Shown piece by piece: positions 32,991 to 45,278 of a stretch of 64,000 bases of DNA. Source of the stretch: Cydia pomonella (Eukaryota; Arthropoda; Insecta; Lepidoptera; Tortricidae); contig NC_084716.1 of assembly GCF_033807575.1 (NCBI RefSeq), positions 2,356,001 to 2,420,000 on the forward strand. The letters run 5' to 3'. The notes under the pieces are model-generated. The model saw nothing but the letters and a program-made list of their open reading frames with translations, ran no database searches and had not been told where the DNA came from. Made by a program: the position numbers and the translations under genes. The number at the start of each line of letters is the position of its first letter. Position 1 is the stretch's first letter.

Positions 32991-33150
32991 AAGTGTCCCA
33001 CTGCTGGGCAAAGGCCTCCCCCCCTAGACTTACAATCTTCCTGATTAACTGCAGCATCCGTCCAGTTGCTGAGAATACGTCCAGGTCGTCCCGCCATCTC
33101 CTCTTAGGCCGACTATGCCGGCGTTTACGTTGTGGCACCCACTCCGTGGC
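32991..33150 (-). repeat. RTE retrotransposon 3' end
   Basis: 'gtgtcccactgctgggcaaa' followed by 'ggcctcccc' is the reverse of the highly conserved RTE 3' end (GGCC-TTTGCCCAGCAGTGGGACAC), then 'cgccatctcctctta' from the ORF end. Confidence 0.75.
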
Positions 33151-33154
33151 TAAT

Positions 33155-33265
33155 TATAGCTGTGGGTGGGTACTCCTCTGGAGTTGCAGGCGTACATAGG
33201 CTACGGAGACTGCTTACCTTCAGGCGGACCGTATGCTTGTTTGCCACTGACGTAGAAAAATAATC
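33155..33265 (-). repeat. LINE-like fragment, CATACGG family
   Basis: The reverse reads 'ggcaaacaagcatacggtcc', 'gcctgaaggtaagcagtctc' and 'gcctgcaactccagaggagt'. It abuts the RTE fragment. Confidence 0.75.
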
Positions 33266-33552
33266 GCGCATTCATTTTGCTCTGACTTGTACATGGGTCA
33301 AAATTCTTTTCGTTGTCATGTTTCTGACCACTCTGTCACGCTTGCATTTGTGTTTTCTTTTAAATACATAAAAAAGGAGTGCTATAGCATGTCTTTCTAG
33401 ATGTAGATTATAATCCACATGAAAAAAAAAATGCATTTCATCTCATACAATAAGCTACACTCCGTTACATTTTTTGAGGACATAAAACAAGACAACGAAA
33501 ATAATTTAGACCTCGGTACATGTATTACTGCTATCGAGACGCCTGAGTAACT

Positions 33553-33750
33553 GGGCCCTTATTCGACATGCTAAAAGTGACGTTTCGTGTTGATTTCCAT
33601 TTGATGTGAGAAATATTGTGACTTGTCGAATTGCTATTATCACCACCTGTCAGTGAACAATATCCACACTAGAGGCGGGGCGTTGTACCGGAATAGTTTT
33701 TGGAACAGGTTATTTGTAATAGACTACTTTTAGCTTGTCGAGTATTTAAA
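33553..33750. mobile_element. probable MITE
   Basis: Left 'cttattcgacatgctaaaag' and right (reversed) 'aatactcgacaagctaaaag' are inverted. A related end occurs near 42180-42226. Confidence 0.5.
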
Positions 33751-34555
33751 AGTATGGACTTTGATTTCTGAAATAAAACAAATATGAAACTTTTATCACC
33801 TCGTACCTCCATTCTTACCGTTACTTTAGGTAAAATAAAATTTTGTTAACAGATGGTCGTCTGGGTGTCTGTTGTATCTAAAAATAATGTAATAATATAT
33901 AACAAAAATATGACAATAGATTCATAGCCTTCACTCAAAACGCCACCATATTTCCGACCCTTACCGAAATAATAAGTCGATATTTGTATAAATAATCCTT
34001 ATTTGTAAGACGCCTAAGCACGGCAAATACGTAAACTGCCTATTGGGGGTCATACTCGTAAAACTGGTATTTTAGACGTACTTTTGGTACGAGTAACAGA
34101 GACGTACTTTTGGTACGCAGTCCCAGCTCTAGTCAGGATTCTAGTTGTCAAATATAAGCGTGTCGAATACGTATTAGTTAACTGTCAAATGAAATTAGAT
34201 CAACGGTAGACTTTTTTATCGATGGGTATGGCTGCCATGTTTGGATTTATGACATTTAAAAGGGGATCCTAAGGCAGAGAGTAGTTTTACCTGTACGATT
34301 TTGATTCTTCTACCGGACGCAAGATGGAGTTAGCTGCCAAATTCCGATCAGGCTGACGCAACTAGGAAGAAAAAAGTTTTGTATGGAATTTGTTTCGCAA
34401 ATCATTGCCAACGAAGAAAAAGAAAACGTCAGTGCTATTTATTCTGTCACGTTTACATCAAGTCTACTGTCAGCCTAATTGCTTTGTTTGTTTTGAAGGC
34501 TTCAATGTTTTGTTCGGGTATTTCGTGTAATTTCTTTATTATTTAGTGCAAAAAG
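33751..34555. other. mostly unassigned
   Basis: Contains a short direct repeat (GACGTACTTTTGGTACG at 34075 and 34103) and otherwise nothing supported. Confidence 0.5.
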
Positions 34556-34818
34556 GTACTTAGACAACGATATATATATATATATATATATACCCACAAC
34601 ACATGCCATTCATACTTTAGTACTAAGTCAGTTTGTGCAATAATGTATATATATATGTACATAGACCTAATTTATAAGTATTTATAAATACATAGAAAAT
34701 ACCCATGTCTCAGGAACAAATATTCATGTTCATCACACTAATAAATGCCCGTTCCAGGATTTGAACCTGGGACCATCGGCTTCATAGGCAGGGTCGCTGT
34801 CAACAAGGCCAGACCCGT
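34556..34818 (-). repeat. SINE family 1, diverged
   Basis: Reverse copy with box B intact. An AT microsatellite has expanded inside the 'gacaacgatatata' segment and the box A head is damaged ('gtcaacaaggccagaccc'). Confidence 0.85.
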
Positions 34819-35850
34819 TCTCATGATTAACAGACATATAAATACATAAAAAGTTAAAGCATTGATAAAGGGCTGTTGATAACTGGATGCCGAAAAACAT
34901 GATTTATAGATGCATATTAGCGCGAAATAATCAGTTGATCATCTCATTAGCAAACACATGGAATATAAACTGTAGATAAAGTCATGTTTTTCCAAGGCTG
35001 TATGGTTTCAGATGCAGGCAGTGGGCCAAATTTGTTGGGAACGAAGACCTGATACATCTTCCCATAGAAAAGTTACATTTATTCAAACATGTATGTGCAC
35101 ATCATTATGAAAATCAAGCATTTAATAAAATAAAAAAACACGACTTAAAAACTGTATTAAAATAATTCGGGTCCACATTAAGCCCGACCAGATAGTAGTC
35201 CAATTAAGAACTATCCACTATATAACATACAACTTAAATGTGGACTCGATGCTAACCTGATTTCGAGTACAAAATTTGTTGACAGGAGCCTATGTTTCAA
35301 CCCTCCCCATTTTATCGATATCGATAAGAATCGTAAGCGTGTAGCGTACTACACTATTTAAATCGCTTATGTTGGTACTATGGTTCTTTGACAGTTCTTT
35401 GTCGTACATTTTGGTAATGATTTGCGAAACAAACTGATTCCACTCGCTAGTATGGAAGTCCCGTCTCTTAAAACGTAGTGATTATATGCTCTTTGACAAT
35501 GACATGCAGTTGCGTCTATGTAGATCTATCATAAAAACGTACATGTGACGCATGTGACAATTGTCCAGGATGAAAGAAATATCTTGACAATTAACATAAA
35601 GCAATACAATACCACAAAATGTCAACAAGAAAACAGATTTATTATAAAGATACAAATTATATACAAAGCTTCATTTTAAAACCAATGGTCGTGGGTTCTA
35701 ACCCCGGCTCTTAACAATGTGCGTCTTGTATCATGTACCGATTGCTTTTCAGTAAAGTAAAATATATTATCATGAGGAAGATGGAGTAGCCCCAATAAGG
35801 TATATTTTCCCCTCTGGGTTAGAAGGTCAGATAGTAGTGAGACAGGGAGA
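34819..35850. other. no recognised gene
   Basis: A short inverted pair (tttgtttcgcaaatcatt near 34390 and its complement near 35420) brackets 1 kb. It may be the ends of an old element. Confidence 0.4.
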
Positions 35851-35995
35851 TAGAATAGAATAGAATAGAATAGAATAGAATATCATTTATTTCAGTATAA
35901 GTACACAGTTATACAATACATATAGAGGAAGAAAGAGAAAAAATGACTTATAACTAACTTGTACACTGTATATAATTATACTGAAAAAGGTGAAC
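35850..35995 (-). repeat. retroelement 3' tail with (AATAG)n
   Basis: A (TAGAA)n run at 35851-35881, then 'tatcatttatttcagtataa'. In reverse this is a retroelement 3' end with a CTATT tail, like the insert at 15305. Confidence 0.5.
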
Positions 35996-36388
35996 ACTCA
36001 GCATAATGCCAGGTCCTACTGAAGTAGTACGCTGACGCTGGTCTTCCGTCGTGATATATAGTGAAGAATGCGGAAAAACAAGCATTTATTGTGTTGTTAG
36101 GCTAGTTCTTTTTTTCAAAATTTGAAAACGAACGCAACAGCATGCTCAAAGCCCCCTGTGAGTCAGAATCTGTTAAATTCAGGCTTAAGACGAAACAGGA
36201 GCTGAGCCCGTACACAAATTTGAGATTTTTAGGTAAAAGGTAAAAAATATCGCCGTCGCGCTGACGAGTGTGGCACCCCGTACCTAGCTAGAGACTATCC
36301 CTTGTGTGTGTACCAACAAACCAAATTTTAGACAAATATGATACGTCTTCTTCTTCTTTGTCGTTGTACTCTTTGCAGAGCGTCGTGG

Positions 36389-36955
36389 TCAACTGCTGAT
36401 ATCAGGCGCAGATGTTGCTTGCCGTACGATTTCTCGCCATTTTTCGCGGTTGGGGGTCATTTTGGCAAATGCGTTCAGGGGACCCTTCATGGCAGATTTG
36501 ATTTGGTCAGTCCATCGCATAGGTGGCCTTTTGCGCGGTCTTTTTCCGTTTGCTCTACCCTGCACCACTAGACGCTCTATGGAGTCGTTGTTCCTCCTCG
36601 AGACGTGACCGAAAAAACGGAGTATGCGGGTCTTTACGAGAGTCGAAAGGCGCTGCTTGATACGGAGTTCTTTAAGGATGGAGACATTAGTCCGAAACTC
36701 GGTCCAGGATATCCCCAGCATTTTCCTCCAGCACCATATTTCTAGGGCGTCTATCGTCTTCTCCTCTGTCTTTCGGATATATAGTCCAGGTCTCCGCAGC
36801 GTATAAGAATATAGGAAAAACGAGGGCCCGTACAAGCCGAACCTTCGTGGTGTTTGTGACGTTTCGGTGATACGTAGCCTATACGTAAAAACTAGCCAAG
36901 ACAAATCCTTTATAATTTCAGGATTTTCTACGCAGCACAGAACATGGCACCTCAA
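36389..36955 (-). pseudogene. RTE-type retrotransposon, C-terminal fragment
   Basis: The 188-codon reverse frame contains IDALEIWCWRKMLGISWTEF, then LKELRIKQRLSTLVKTRILR, FFGHVSRRNN and KRPRKRPPMRWTDQIKSAM. This is the post-RT C-terminal region of RTE-type LINEs (family forms read WCWRRML-ISWTEHRTN). About 60 N-terminal residues of the frame are not recognisable. The RT catalytic core is absent, so it is a truncated copy. The frame being open is unusual for the window and suggests moderate age. Confidence 0.85.
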
Positions 36956-37164
36956 ATTCTCAATTCCGTTGTCGGCGAGTCAACAACGACACATATTCTT
37001 AATATTGAACTTAATTGGCTCTCATTTCACATTTATGTTTTAAATTAATTATAGGCATAGACATACCATATCCTATTGTAAGTACAAAGTTTCAGAGCAA
37101 TCTAGCAAGTCATTTTAAAATGAGAGCGTAACTACATTTGTATGGAGAACCGAATTTGCTGCGG

Positions 37165-37570
37165 ACGCACAATGTAGCATAATCGGATTAGGACCAACCT
37201 CGAAATCTCTGTAACAGTCATGAAATTTATTATGTATATAAATATAAAGGCCCCTTTTTCATGCCCAAACGATTTAACATTTGGGGACCTCGAGGAATCC
37301 GAACCATCTTGGAAAATGTGTACCATCAACACAACAGTCAACATTAAAACTTATTAAATTCTACACAAAAAAGTCCTCGATATCTTTGCAGAACAATACA
37401 TCTTGTTATAGAGAATACTTGCTGAATCTAAGTTTAACGCTTATACACTTCCAGGGGACATTCTCTTAAAAGGAAACTCGGAGGAATATGAATTCTATTT
37501 TTAACTATACATTTGTACGTGGTCTACCCCAATATTAACATTTTACTCTACTGTGACTAAACCAGAAAGA
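37165..37570 (+). repeat. left arm of a ~400-bp inverted repeat
   Basis: Blocks such as 'aggcccctttttcatgccca', 'tttggggacctcgaggaa', 'ttaactatacatttgtac' and 'ccagaaagaagggttatg' recur inverted at 39697-40185. The two arms would meet directly if the elements between them were removed. Confidence 0.85.
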
Positions 37571-37967
37571 AGGGTTATGGGTGTAAGTACTGATGATTCA
37601 GTACACCCAGTAGCTAGGTATTAGGATACTGGACGGATTTTTTTTAAAGACTTATCGTTAGCTTCCTCTTGCCATTCACAACCTACTTTTACTTGTTCTA
37701 TTAAAGAAAAATCAATACAGCCGCTTTGAGAGGACTCCGAATATTAAATCATATTTTTTCTTCTAGCGCCTAAACTATTGAGCGGAGTACAGTAAAACAG
37801 ACATCAGTAGATCCACAGTTAGTATACAAGTGCTATGCAATACAAAGTTACTAAAATTAACGGAAGAAAAAGGTTTAGGGCTAAATAATACGTCATTTAA
37901 AAAATCCGTCCAGTATCCTAAGCTACAGGGTGTCCTGAATCCTCAGTACTTATACCCACCCAAGTAG
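37571..37967. mobile_element. MITE with ~58-bp TIRs between the arms
   Basis: Left GGGTGTAAGTACTGATGATT and right (reversed) GGGTATAAGTACTGAGGATT. Both arms continue through a CACCC-GTAGCT block to 'aggatactggacggatt'. Confidence 0.85.
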
Positions 37968-37968
37968 C

Positions 37969-39696
37969 ACAAAGCTGCATTATATAATTCCACACTAGGT
38001 CCACATCGGTTGTTTTAGCACTTTTAACGACTTATTAGTGTCTACGCGAACTGTCAAAGCTGCATAAGAAATATCGTGACACAATATAGTGCATTTTTCT
38101 GTACAGTGATCCTATTAAGCGCTACACAGACGACACAGAATCACTGCTATTCAGCGTTTAGTAACGTTGTACCCTGTCTGCTGCAAAACCGCATTTTGTG
38201 GACACACATAGTGCTGTTCTCTGAATAATGGTTCACAGGTGTACCTTTAAAGGTCTTGCATTTTAAGAGAAAACATGTGAACCTCTATAAGGCAAACAGT
38301 CACGATGTGTAGTTCATAAACACAGATATAATGCTCTTTGCTGCTTAAACGTACACTTTTACGCCATTAGTCAGCTGATAGAGTTTACTCGTATATCAGC
38401 ATCAATATAGGTCACAATTGTAGCAAGTGTGTCTTTTATGCAGCTACACAGCAGCGTACTGCTATAAATCTGTACACTCGTGCCCGTCAATTCAGACATG
38501 GGCTGAATAATAGAAATTATGTCGGCATTTAGTCTGCTGGTTGAGTTATAATTTACCAGGAATTGAATTTTTATGACATCAGTGGTGTGTTGGTGTGTTT
38601 AACAGCTTATAATAGTGTAAATTATTTACCTTACAGATAATAAAAACTAAAAATTAAAGGAATGTCATGCATGGTTTTAGTTTAGTAACAACGGAACCCT
38701 AACAGCTCGAATCCATAGACGGAATATCTGGTTAACTGGTATAAATGTGAACCTTTACCACCCTACACAACGATCCGTTACTGATTTCTTTATCACAAGT
38801 GCTTCACTTTTCAACTCAAAGCTGAATTGTAACCCACACGTGGCCATTTATATGGCATTGAGCACTAAATTAAAGTTAACACTGACTACCCGTTTATCCA
38901 CCATTTTAAGTACGCAACTCGTATTATTATAAAGATTTAGCTTTTATCCTTTTGGTTTATTTTAGTAAAGGTCGATATGGAACTGATTTAGATTAAAAAT
39001 AAATGAATATGTAAACAGCTTACATGTAAAATGAATATGTAAAAAAAATATACGTGCAAATAGCCTATTTCTTTTTAAAACTTTTTCACGTATTTGTAGA
39101 TATTAAGAGAGCGCGAGGAAATTTTGACCTAAATATATATGGTATTTCACAATAAAGTTACATTCCCGATAAAACTTCACACATAAGTAATTAAATAACC
39201 CAAAGATTTACTTACCTTAACTTAATATTTGTCCACAAAATGGCAACTTCACGCACAACACGACTTATTAGTTTGCACTTCAAATGCCTCTCTCGTAGAT
39301 ACTGAGTAAAAATTAAAAACGCGTTTCTGCATTGTGCCACAATTTTACTGATAAGTTACTGTTAGCTTCTTTAAAGCATTTAAGATGTTCACACTTATCC
39401 CAATTTTGCGGATGAGTATGAGTATGGCTGCATATTAGCTATAATTAGGACCAAGTACCTCATTATTCAGGCTATGTTCAGAACTTATAGTAGCTGTTAC
39501 CATTAATAATGCTAATATAGTGCAATTGTAACTCAATTGTACAGCATTTAGTAGTACAGCACGTAATTTGTGCCCAAACTAGAGTTACAGCAGCATTATA
39601 CCAAGGTATAGTGCTGATATACAGCAATTTTAGCTGCTAATGGATCCATGGTGTACTGTAAAAATGCAGTTATACAGAACCTTTGTGCTACTTGGG
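37969..39696. mobile_element. 1.73-kb TIR element
   Basis: Perfect 16-bp TIRs, CCCAAGTAGCACAAAG on the left and its reverse complement on the right. Subterminal regions are rich in 'agctgcat' and 'tacagc' words. The 61-codon ORF at 38747-38932 is not a transposase. It starts one base after the preceding MITE ends and finishes against the right arm. Confidence 0.8.
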
Positions 39697-40185
39697 CATA
39701 ACCCTACTTTCTGGTTAAGTTGCAGTCAAGTAAAATATTGATATTGGGGTAGATTATGTACAAATGTATAGTTAAAAGTGGAATTTTTATTCTTCCAAGT
39801 TTCCTATTAAGAGAATATCCCATGAAAGGGTATAAGGGCTAAATCTGGGTTTAGCAAGTATTTTTTAAAGCAAGATCATTTTTTTTCGCAAAGATGTCTA
39901 AAACTATTTTATGTAGAATTTTATAAGCTTGAATGTTACCTTACACGATTAATGAATAAAGAACGTAGATTTAGAGTAAAACGCGAATTTCTCCTGGATG
40001 GTCCACATTTTCCAAGATGGCTGCGGTTCCTCGAGGTCCCCAAATGTCAAATGGTGTGGGCATGAAAAAGGGGCCTTTAACGTATATATTTACATACCAA
40101 ATTTCATGACCGTTCAGACATTTCGAGTTTGGTCCTAATCCGACTGTGCTAATGCCACTATGTACGTAAACTGTAACTGTACTGC
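39697..40185 (-). repeat. right arm of the ~400-bp inverted repeat
   Basis: Reverse complement of 37165-37570 with scattered mismatches and indels, e.g. 'ttcctcgaggtccccaaatg' and 'gggcatgaaaaaggggcctt'. Confidence 0.85.
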
Positions 40186-40199
40186 GGACTCAACCTTCA

Positions 40200-41190
40200 C
40201 GTTATAATTTTTTAAGTATTAACGTTGACATAGTAACGAAAATAATAAACACGTCAATTGAAGTAAACAATATTATTATATGCAAGAAAATTTAGCAAAA
40301 TAGGTACATTAATGATTAATATGTAAAACACCATTAATTATTGAATTAAAATTATGATTTTGTGTTAAAAAATATGAGGCCAATGATACAGCCCGATTAC
40401 ACGGGCTACATATTAAAAATGATTATCATGGAAACAGTAAATATACACAGGTGAACAAAGTTATAGTAAAATAGGTGCATAATTTCAGACCTTGCCTGGC
40501 TCACCTGTACCACCTACCATGACCACGGCCGTCTCCTACTATAATTTTTTTCTAATACCTATGGCCTTACTAGCGAACAGTATTCCATGTTCTTGATCCA
40601 GAATTTAAACCCTTAACTACATATTTGTGGCACTTGGGGTTGAATTTGAAACTCTAGGGCACTAGCGTGGCTCTATGAGAGCGCCTTATATAGGCTTCTG
40701 GTGACCAGAGGATCAGCATTGTTAACCAGCGCGGAAATGCACCCAGCCTTCTGAGCACCCTACCGAGCGACCAGAATATAGGGCAAATATTTTATGTATA
40801 CGTTTTTGACTTAAGTGTTTTTATCATGTTTTATATTTAAACTTACAGATGTCGAACTACCAGCAAAGTTTTTGAAGAGGTGTAGTTTTTATATTTCCTG
40901 GTACCAAACTGATACAGGAAATTGGAACATCAGTAAATAATCTACACCGAAGACAATGAAATATAGTCACATAATACTTTAATGTTTTATTTTATTAAAG
41001 AAATCGGTAAAAAAATGTGTAAACTGATAAAGATACATTTTATTTTATTTGTAGTTGAATAACAAAATATGTATTTAATCTCCTTTTAACATAGGAATTC
41101 TCTTTGTGTAGGTACATATAAATAATAGGTACTTAGGTCTTGGTAAGTAATATAGACAGTACAGTAGGTCTTATCTTAATAATTTGAGAT
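40200..41190. other. no recognised feature
   Basis: AT-rich; a GC-richer patch at 40620-40780 has no partner or domain. Confidence 0.5.
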
Positions 41191-41191
41191 C

Positions 41192-41230
41192 TCATACATG
41201 CGTTCCGATATATCTGATGGCGACTGTACA
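41192..41230. repeat. one end of a GTACAGTC-family MITE
   Basis: 'cgatatatctgatggcgact' then GTACAT matches the right TIR at 15430-15452. No left end found nearby. Confidence 0.5.
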
Positions 41231-42595
41231 TACAATGGGGTCGCGTATACGAGTACAAAGAGCATTAAAATAGTTGTTGATAGACCAAGTGAGCGAGCTA
41301 CTATGGTACCTATCTTTATATCAATTTTATGCATTATGTAATAGCGCAATACAGAAAAAAAAATTGACAAATGTAGTATTATTTTTATAGTAATAAAGGT
41401 TATTCATGAACCATCTCGTAATTTAAAAAAAACGGACTTTATCTCTAAATCATATGCCTTATATTTACAGATGTGTTAGGTTACAACTTGGTTCGTGAAC
41501 GTGGTTTAGAAGCAACTTGAGACTGGGTGCGGAGTAAATTGCATCAATTTTTTTTACAATTTTGAGCGTTTATAGGAGAATATGTGGAGCGAGCATTATT
41601 CGACGTGTAGGTGTGGGTTCAACAAAAAGATCGCATGTCAATAGTTCTTTATTGTCGTTAAAATTCAATTAATAATCGCCTTTATCGACCATCAACTGTG
41701 TGGTCACTTTTTAATTGATTGACGTTGTCAGGTACAGTTTCACTACTCGCCGCCGCATTGTTCATAGCGCATTACTTATCCTATCGAATACAAGATGTCG
41801 CTGATTCCTGTAAACTTATGTTTAAAAAAAAAAGACGCTTTACTCTATGCCATATATTGTAGGAAAGGAAGGGTATTCCCTGTCGTACGTCAAAAAATCC
41901 AAGATGGTGCCCAAGCCCATGGACAAAAAAGTCTAGCAATAAAATCAACACTTGTCAAAATTTGACATTAGCAATCCACAGTCAGGTGACAATCAAATCA
42001 AACCGAACCATTTCGAGTTCAGAGCCATTTCAAACTATATATTGGTAATAAACAAAGTTGATTTTTGTTTGATTATTTTTTCTATGAATGAGTTTTGATT
42101 GTTCCAAATGATAATATCCACAGTTGATAGAATCAACACTTGATACAATCAACATGCGATAGAATCAAGTGTTGATTTGATGTGGACGCGAAATTTGACA
42201 GTTGTGCATCTCGAATAAGGCCCATATGCCTCTAATATCGCTTTGATGTTAGTGCACGTTCGAATTGGCCTGATAGTGTGTAACATTTTGATCCTTGCTG
42301 GCACCGGTGCGTTGAATCAATATACTGTTGACGATCTTAACTGCGCGATGCGCACGAGTTGAAAGTCATGTTGTTACCGCACTCGTTAAGTCACCGAATC
42401 ATCGACAACATTGACGAGTACAGGGCAAACAGAAAACACACATACACATACATTTGAAGTTATTAACTTATTACTCGTAATGTGTATTTTTTATAAGCAA
42501 CCGAGACCTACGGAAATTATTGGTAAACTTATGGATTTTCAGACTAAAATAATTGTTCATTGAAACATGTTTTTCTGCGATTAACGAATATTTTA
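41231..42595. other. mostly unassigned
   Basis: 42110-42180 has clustered GATAGAATCAA / TTGATACAATCAA words that can pair with each other. The rest shows nothing. Confidence 0.45.
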
Positions 42596-42597
42596 GT

Positions 42598-42720
42598 AGT
42601 AGTAGTAGTAAGCTCTTTATTGCACAAAAATACATATTAAAAGTAACATACAATTAGTAAGAAGTACAATAGCGAACTTATCCCTTTGAATGATCTGTTC
42701 CAAATAACCTTTGAGTAGAT
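42598..42720 (-). repeat. retroelement 3' end with (TAG)n
   Basis: 'gtagtagtagtaagctcttt' then 'attgcaca', and 'ttccaaataacctttgagta' at the far side: the reverse orientation of the 15985-16145 family. Confidence 0.6.
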
Positions 42721-43356
42721 GAGAGGAGAAAATGAAAAGGGGATGATAAATGTAACAAAATGTACAAAAAGATACCAGGAATAAGGTATTTTTTATTGCT
42801 TATTTTGACATTTCTGGTTGAAATAACCTCTAGACCTCCAATCAACGCTTATTTACAAAAAATCTCACTATTTTTCTACATTATAGGTTATGTACATATA
42901 TACCTTCATTTTGTACATTAACCTGCTTCACTAAAAGGGGTAGTGCGTGTCGATAATCTTAATAGATACTACTAACCTTGCTCCCAATTTCATTAAGGTT
43001 CCCCATTTGCCGCTTAAGGTACTTAATAACGGTAAAATTGTGTTGTGTCGACCAGTGACGTTAGGTTATAAGTGTAGTCAAGATACTGTGTGTTAAGACA
43101 TTTTGTGTATTTGGTTGCTATGTCTAAATACATTATTTTGTTGTAATGTTACAACCATTACAACGTTGCAAGTTGTTGAACAAATGGTGAATGAGAAAAG
43201 TCAATGGTATCAGTAGGCACTTGAGTTCTACAATATGTTTTTTTATTTAGAAAAAATACATAGCTAGGTATATTAAAATAATAATAATAATACCTAGTTA
43301 GATACAATAGGTATTACACACAATATTTATTTAATTTACGAGTATCAATGTCTTTA
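42721..43356. other. no recognised feature
   Basis: AT-rich; nothing supported. Confidence 0.5.
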
Positions 43357-43529
43357 AATAATTATTATAGGACATTCTTTCACAGATTGACTGAGTTCCA
43401 CGGTAAGCTCAAGAAGGCATGTGTTGTGGGTACTCAGACAAAGATATATGTAATATACTAATACTTAAATACATAGAAAATACCCATGATTCAGGAACAA
43501 ATATGCCTTTACCGGGATTCGAACCCTGT
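43357..43529 (-). repeat. SINE family 1, head lost
   Basis: Tail and body intact in reverse. It stops just after box B (gggattcgaaccctg), and the usual 'atgagcatggatattt' spacer is deleted. Confidence 0.85.
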
Positions 43530-43556
43530 GATTCGGATTCGAGTGAGATATTGTAA

Positions 43557-43870
43557 ACGAGGGTGATAATTAAAGGCCCGAGTTTGCAATATTCTTACCC
43601 CTGGAGTTACACACAATGTTTTTCATCATACTTGCGAAGAAAAAAGTAAATTTTTAAGCGAAATAGTTCTTAAATACGGTGACATTCCAAACATTCGTTC
43701 GCCATATTGTCATTCTTTGACGGGCTATTAATCAAATTAAATATTGAGAAACAAAAAAAAAAGTTATAAACGTCATTATTATAAAAGTAAAACTTATTTA
43801 TTATACCTACTTGTTTCTTAAGAATTAGTGATACAATAAAAAAATCGTTAACTCCCTAGGGAGTTATAGC
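43557..43870. repeat. unclassified dispersed repeat, copy 2
   Basis: Same element as 5226-5660. It ends in TAACTCCCTAGGGAGTTA, an 18-bp perfect palindrome; copy 1 has only the half 'tataactccctat' there. Confidence 0.7.
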
Positions 43871-43879
43871 TTTTTTAAC

Positions 43880-44304
43880 AGTCCATAACTCCCGCGGGAT
43901 CAATATAGGCCTTTGTCCTTCAGTACACCTGTGTGTGGTGTGATGAAGAAACTAATTATTACCGATGTATAATATGATCCTTCCCCCCTTACCCCCTTTT
44001 TACTCCCTAAGGCATAAGTCCTACGTTGTCTGTCAATATGTAAATAACGGAGCGGGTTTACGTATAAATAAATAGGTATAAAAGATTTACATAGGTAAAT
44101 TATCTAGGTATGTTATGTAGATAAGGTTTCAAGTTTCTTTCCCATTCTCGAGACTAAGATTTATTACAAAACGAATCTTTTGCACAAAGTAACGTAGAAT
44201 AGCACAATAGCAGAATAACTTACTGATGAAGGTTGCGTTTCCATCAGAGATGTGCGAGGATGCATTGTGTATGTCTTTGTTAAGAACCAATAGAATCACT
44301 TTTT
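43880..44304. other. no recognised feature
   Basis: AT-rich; nothing supported. Confidence 0.5.
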
Positions 44305-44455
44305 TTTAATACTACGTCGGTGGCAAACAAGCATACGGCTCGCCTGATGGTAAGCAGTCTCCATAGCCTATGTACGCCTGCAACTTCAGAGGAGTTACAT
44401 GCGCGTTGCCGACCCTAAACCCCTCCCCCCCTCGTTGAGCTCTGGCAACCTCTTC
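44305..44455 (+). repeat. LINE-like fragment, CATACGG family
   Basis: 'ggtggcaaacaagcatacgg', 'ctcgcctgatggtaagcagt' and 'gttgagctctggcaacc', preceded by poly-T. Confidence 0.8.
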
Positions 44456-44603
44456 GCTTAGGTACTAAAAATAAACCTAATGTATAAATAAAATTGACTT
44501 AAAAATAAGTAATAACGTAAAATCTTTTCCATTTGAACTTTCCTCGCACGGTTTATCTTGCCGCGATCAAAATTAAAGCTTAAATTGTATTAGTGTTGTA
44601 TAA

Positions 44604-45129
44604 GTGTTGGTTCGCATGATAGGAGAGAAGAGGAGTTTGTTGAGAACCATAGATAATAGAAGAGGAAAGATGCTTGGACACCTACTACGACACGACGAAT
44701 ATATCAAGAACATAATTGACGACCGGTTTGGCCTAGTGGGTAGTGACCCTGCCTACGAAGCTGATGGTCCTGGGTTCAAATCCTGGTAAGGGCATTTATT
44801 CGTGTGATGAGCATGGATATTTGTTCCTGAGTCATGGGTGTTTTCTATGTATTTAAGTATTTATATATTATATATATCGTTGTCTAAGTACCCTCAATAC
44901 AAGCCTTATTGAGCTTACTGTGGGACTTAGTCAATTTGTGTAATAATGTCCTATAATATTTATTTATTTAGGGAGAGTTGAAGCAAGGAGACGGAGGGGG
45001 AGACCAAGAAGAACCTACATAGAGCAAGTAAAGGAAAAACTCAACGTCGTGTCGTATCAGGCTGTCAAGGAGAAGGCAGAGGACCGACACACATGGAAAT
45101 CGCTCCACCGACAAGAGTCTAACTCTTAA
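44604..45129 (+). pseudogene. RTE-type C-terminal fragment split by a SINE
   Basis: Left part 44604-44717 encodes LLRTIDNRRGKMLGHLLRHD then EYIKNII. Right part 44971-45129 encodes GRVEARRRRGRPRRTYIEQV then KEKLNVV and HTWKSLHRQESNS with a stop. Removing the SINE at 44718-44970 makes the two parts read as one RTE C-terminus, except for about one codon at the junction. The catalytic RT core is absent. Confidence 0.8.
44718..44970 (+). repeat. SINE family 1 inserted in an RTE fragment
   Basis: Full length and very close to the family consensus: GACGACCGGTTTGGCCTAGT start, box B GGTTCAAATCC and a TATTTATTTATTTA tail. No long target duplication is visible. Confidence 0.9.
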
Positions 45130-45278
45130 ATATATGGTGATGAAGTGTTGGTTTGGAGGTTAGGAAGCAGGAAGACAAAAAAAACGTGCTCGCTTATAGA
45201 ACAACGCCGCAGTTGGCCGCAGCCAACGGTTCTTAGCATCTATATACTTATAGCTATAACAATAAGCAACCACCTACA

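Noticed and set aside
36389..36955. A 188-residue host gene
   Set aside because: The recognisable part is the C-terminus of an RTE retrotransposon, without catalytic core.
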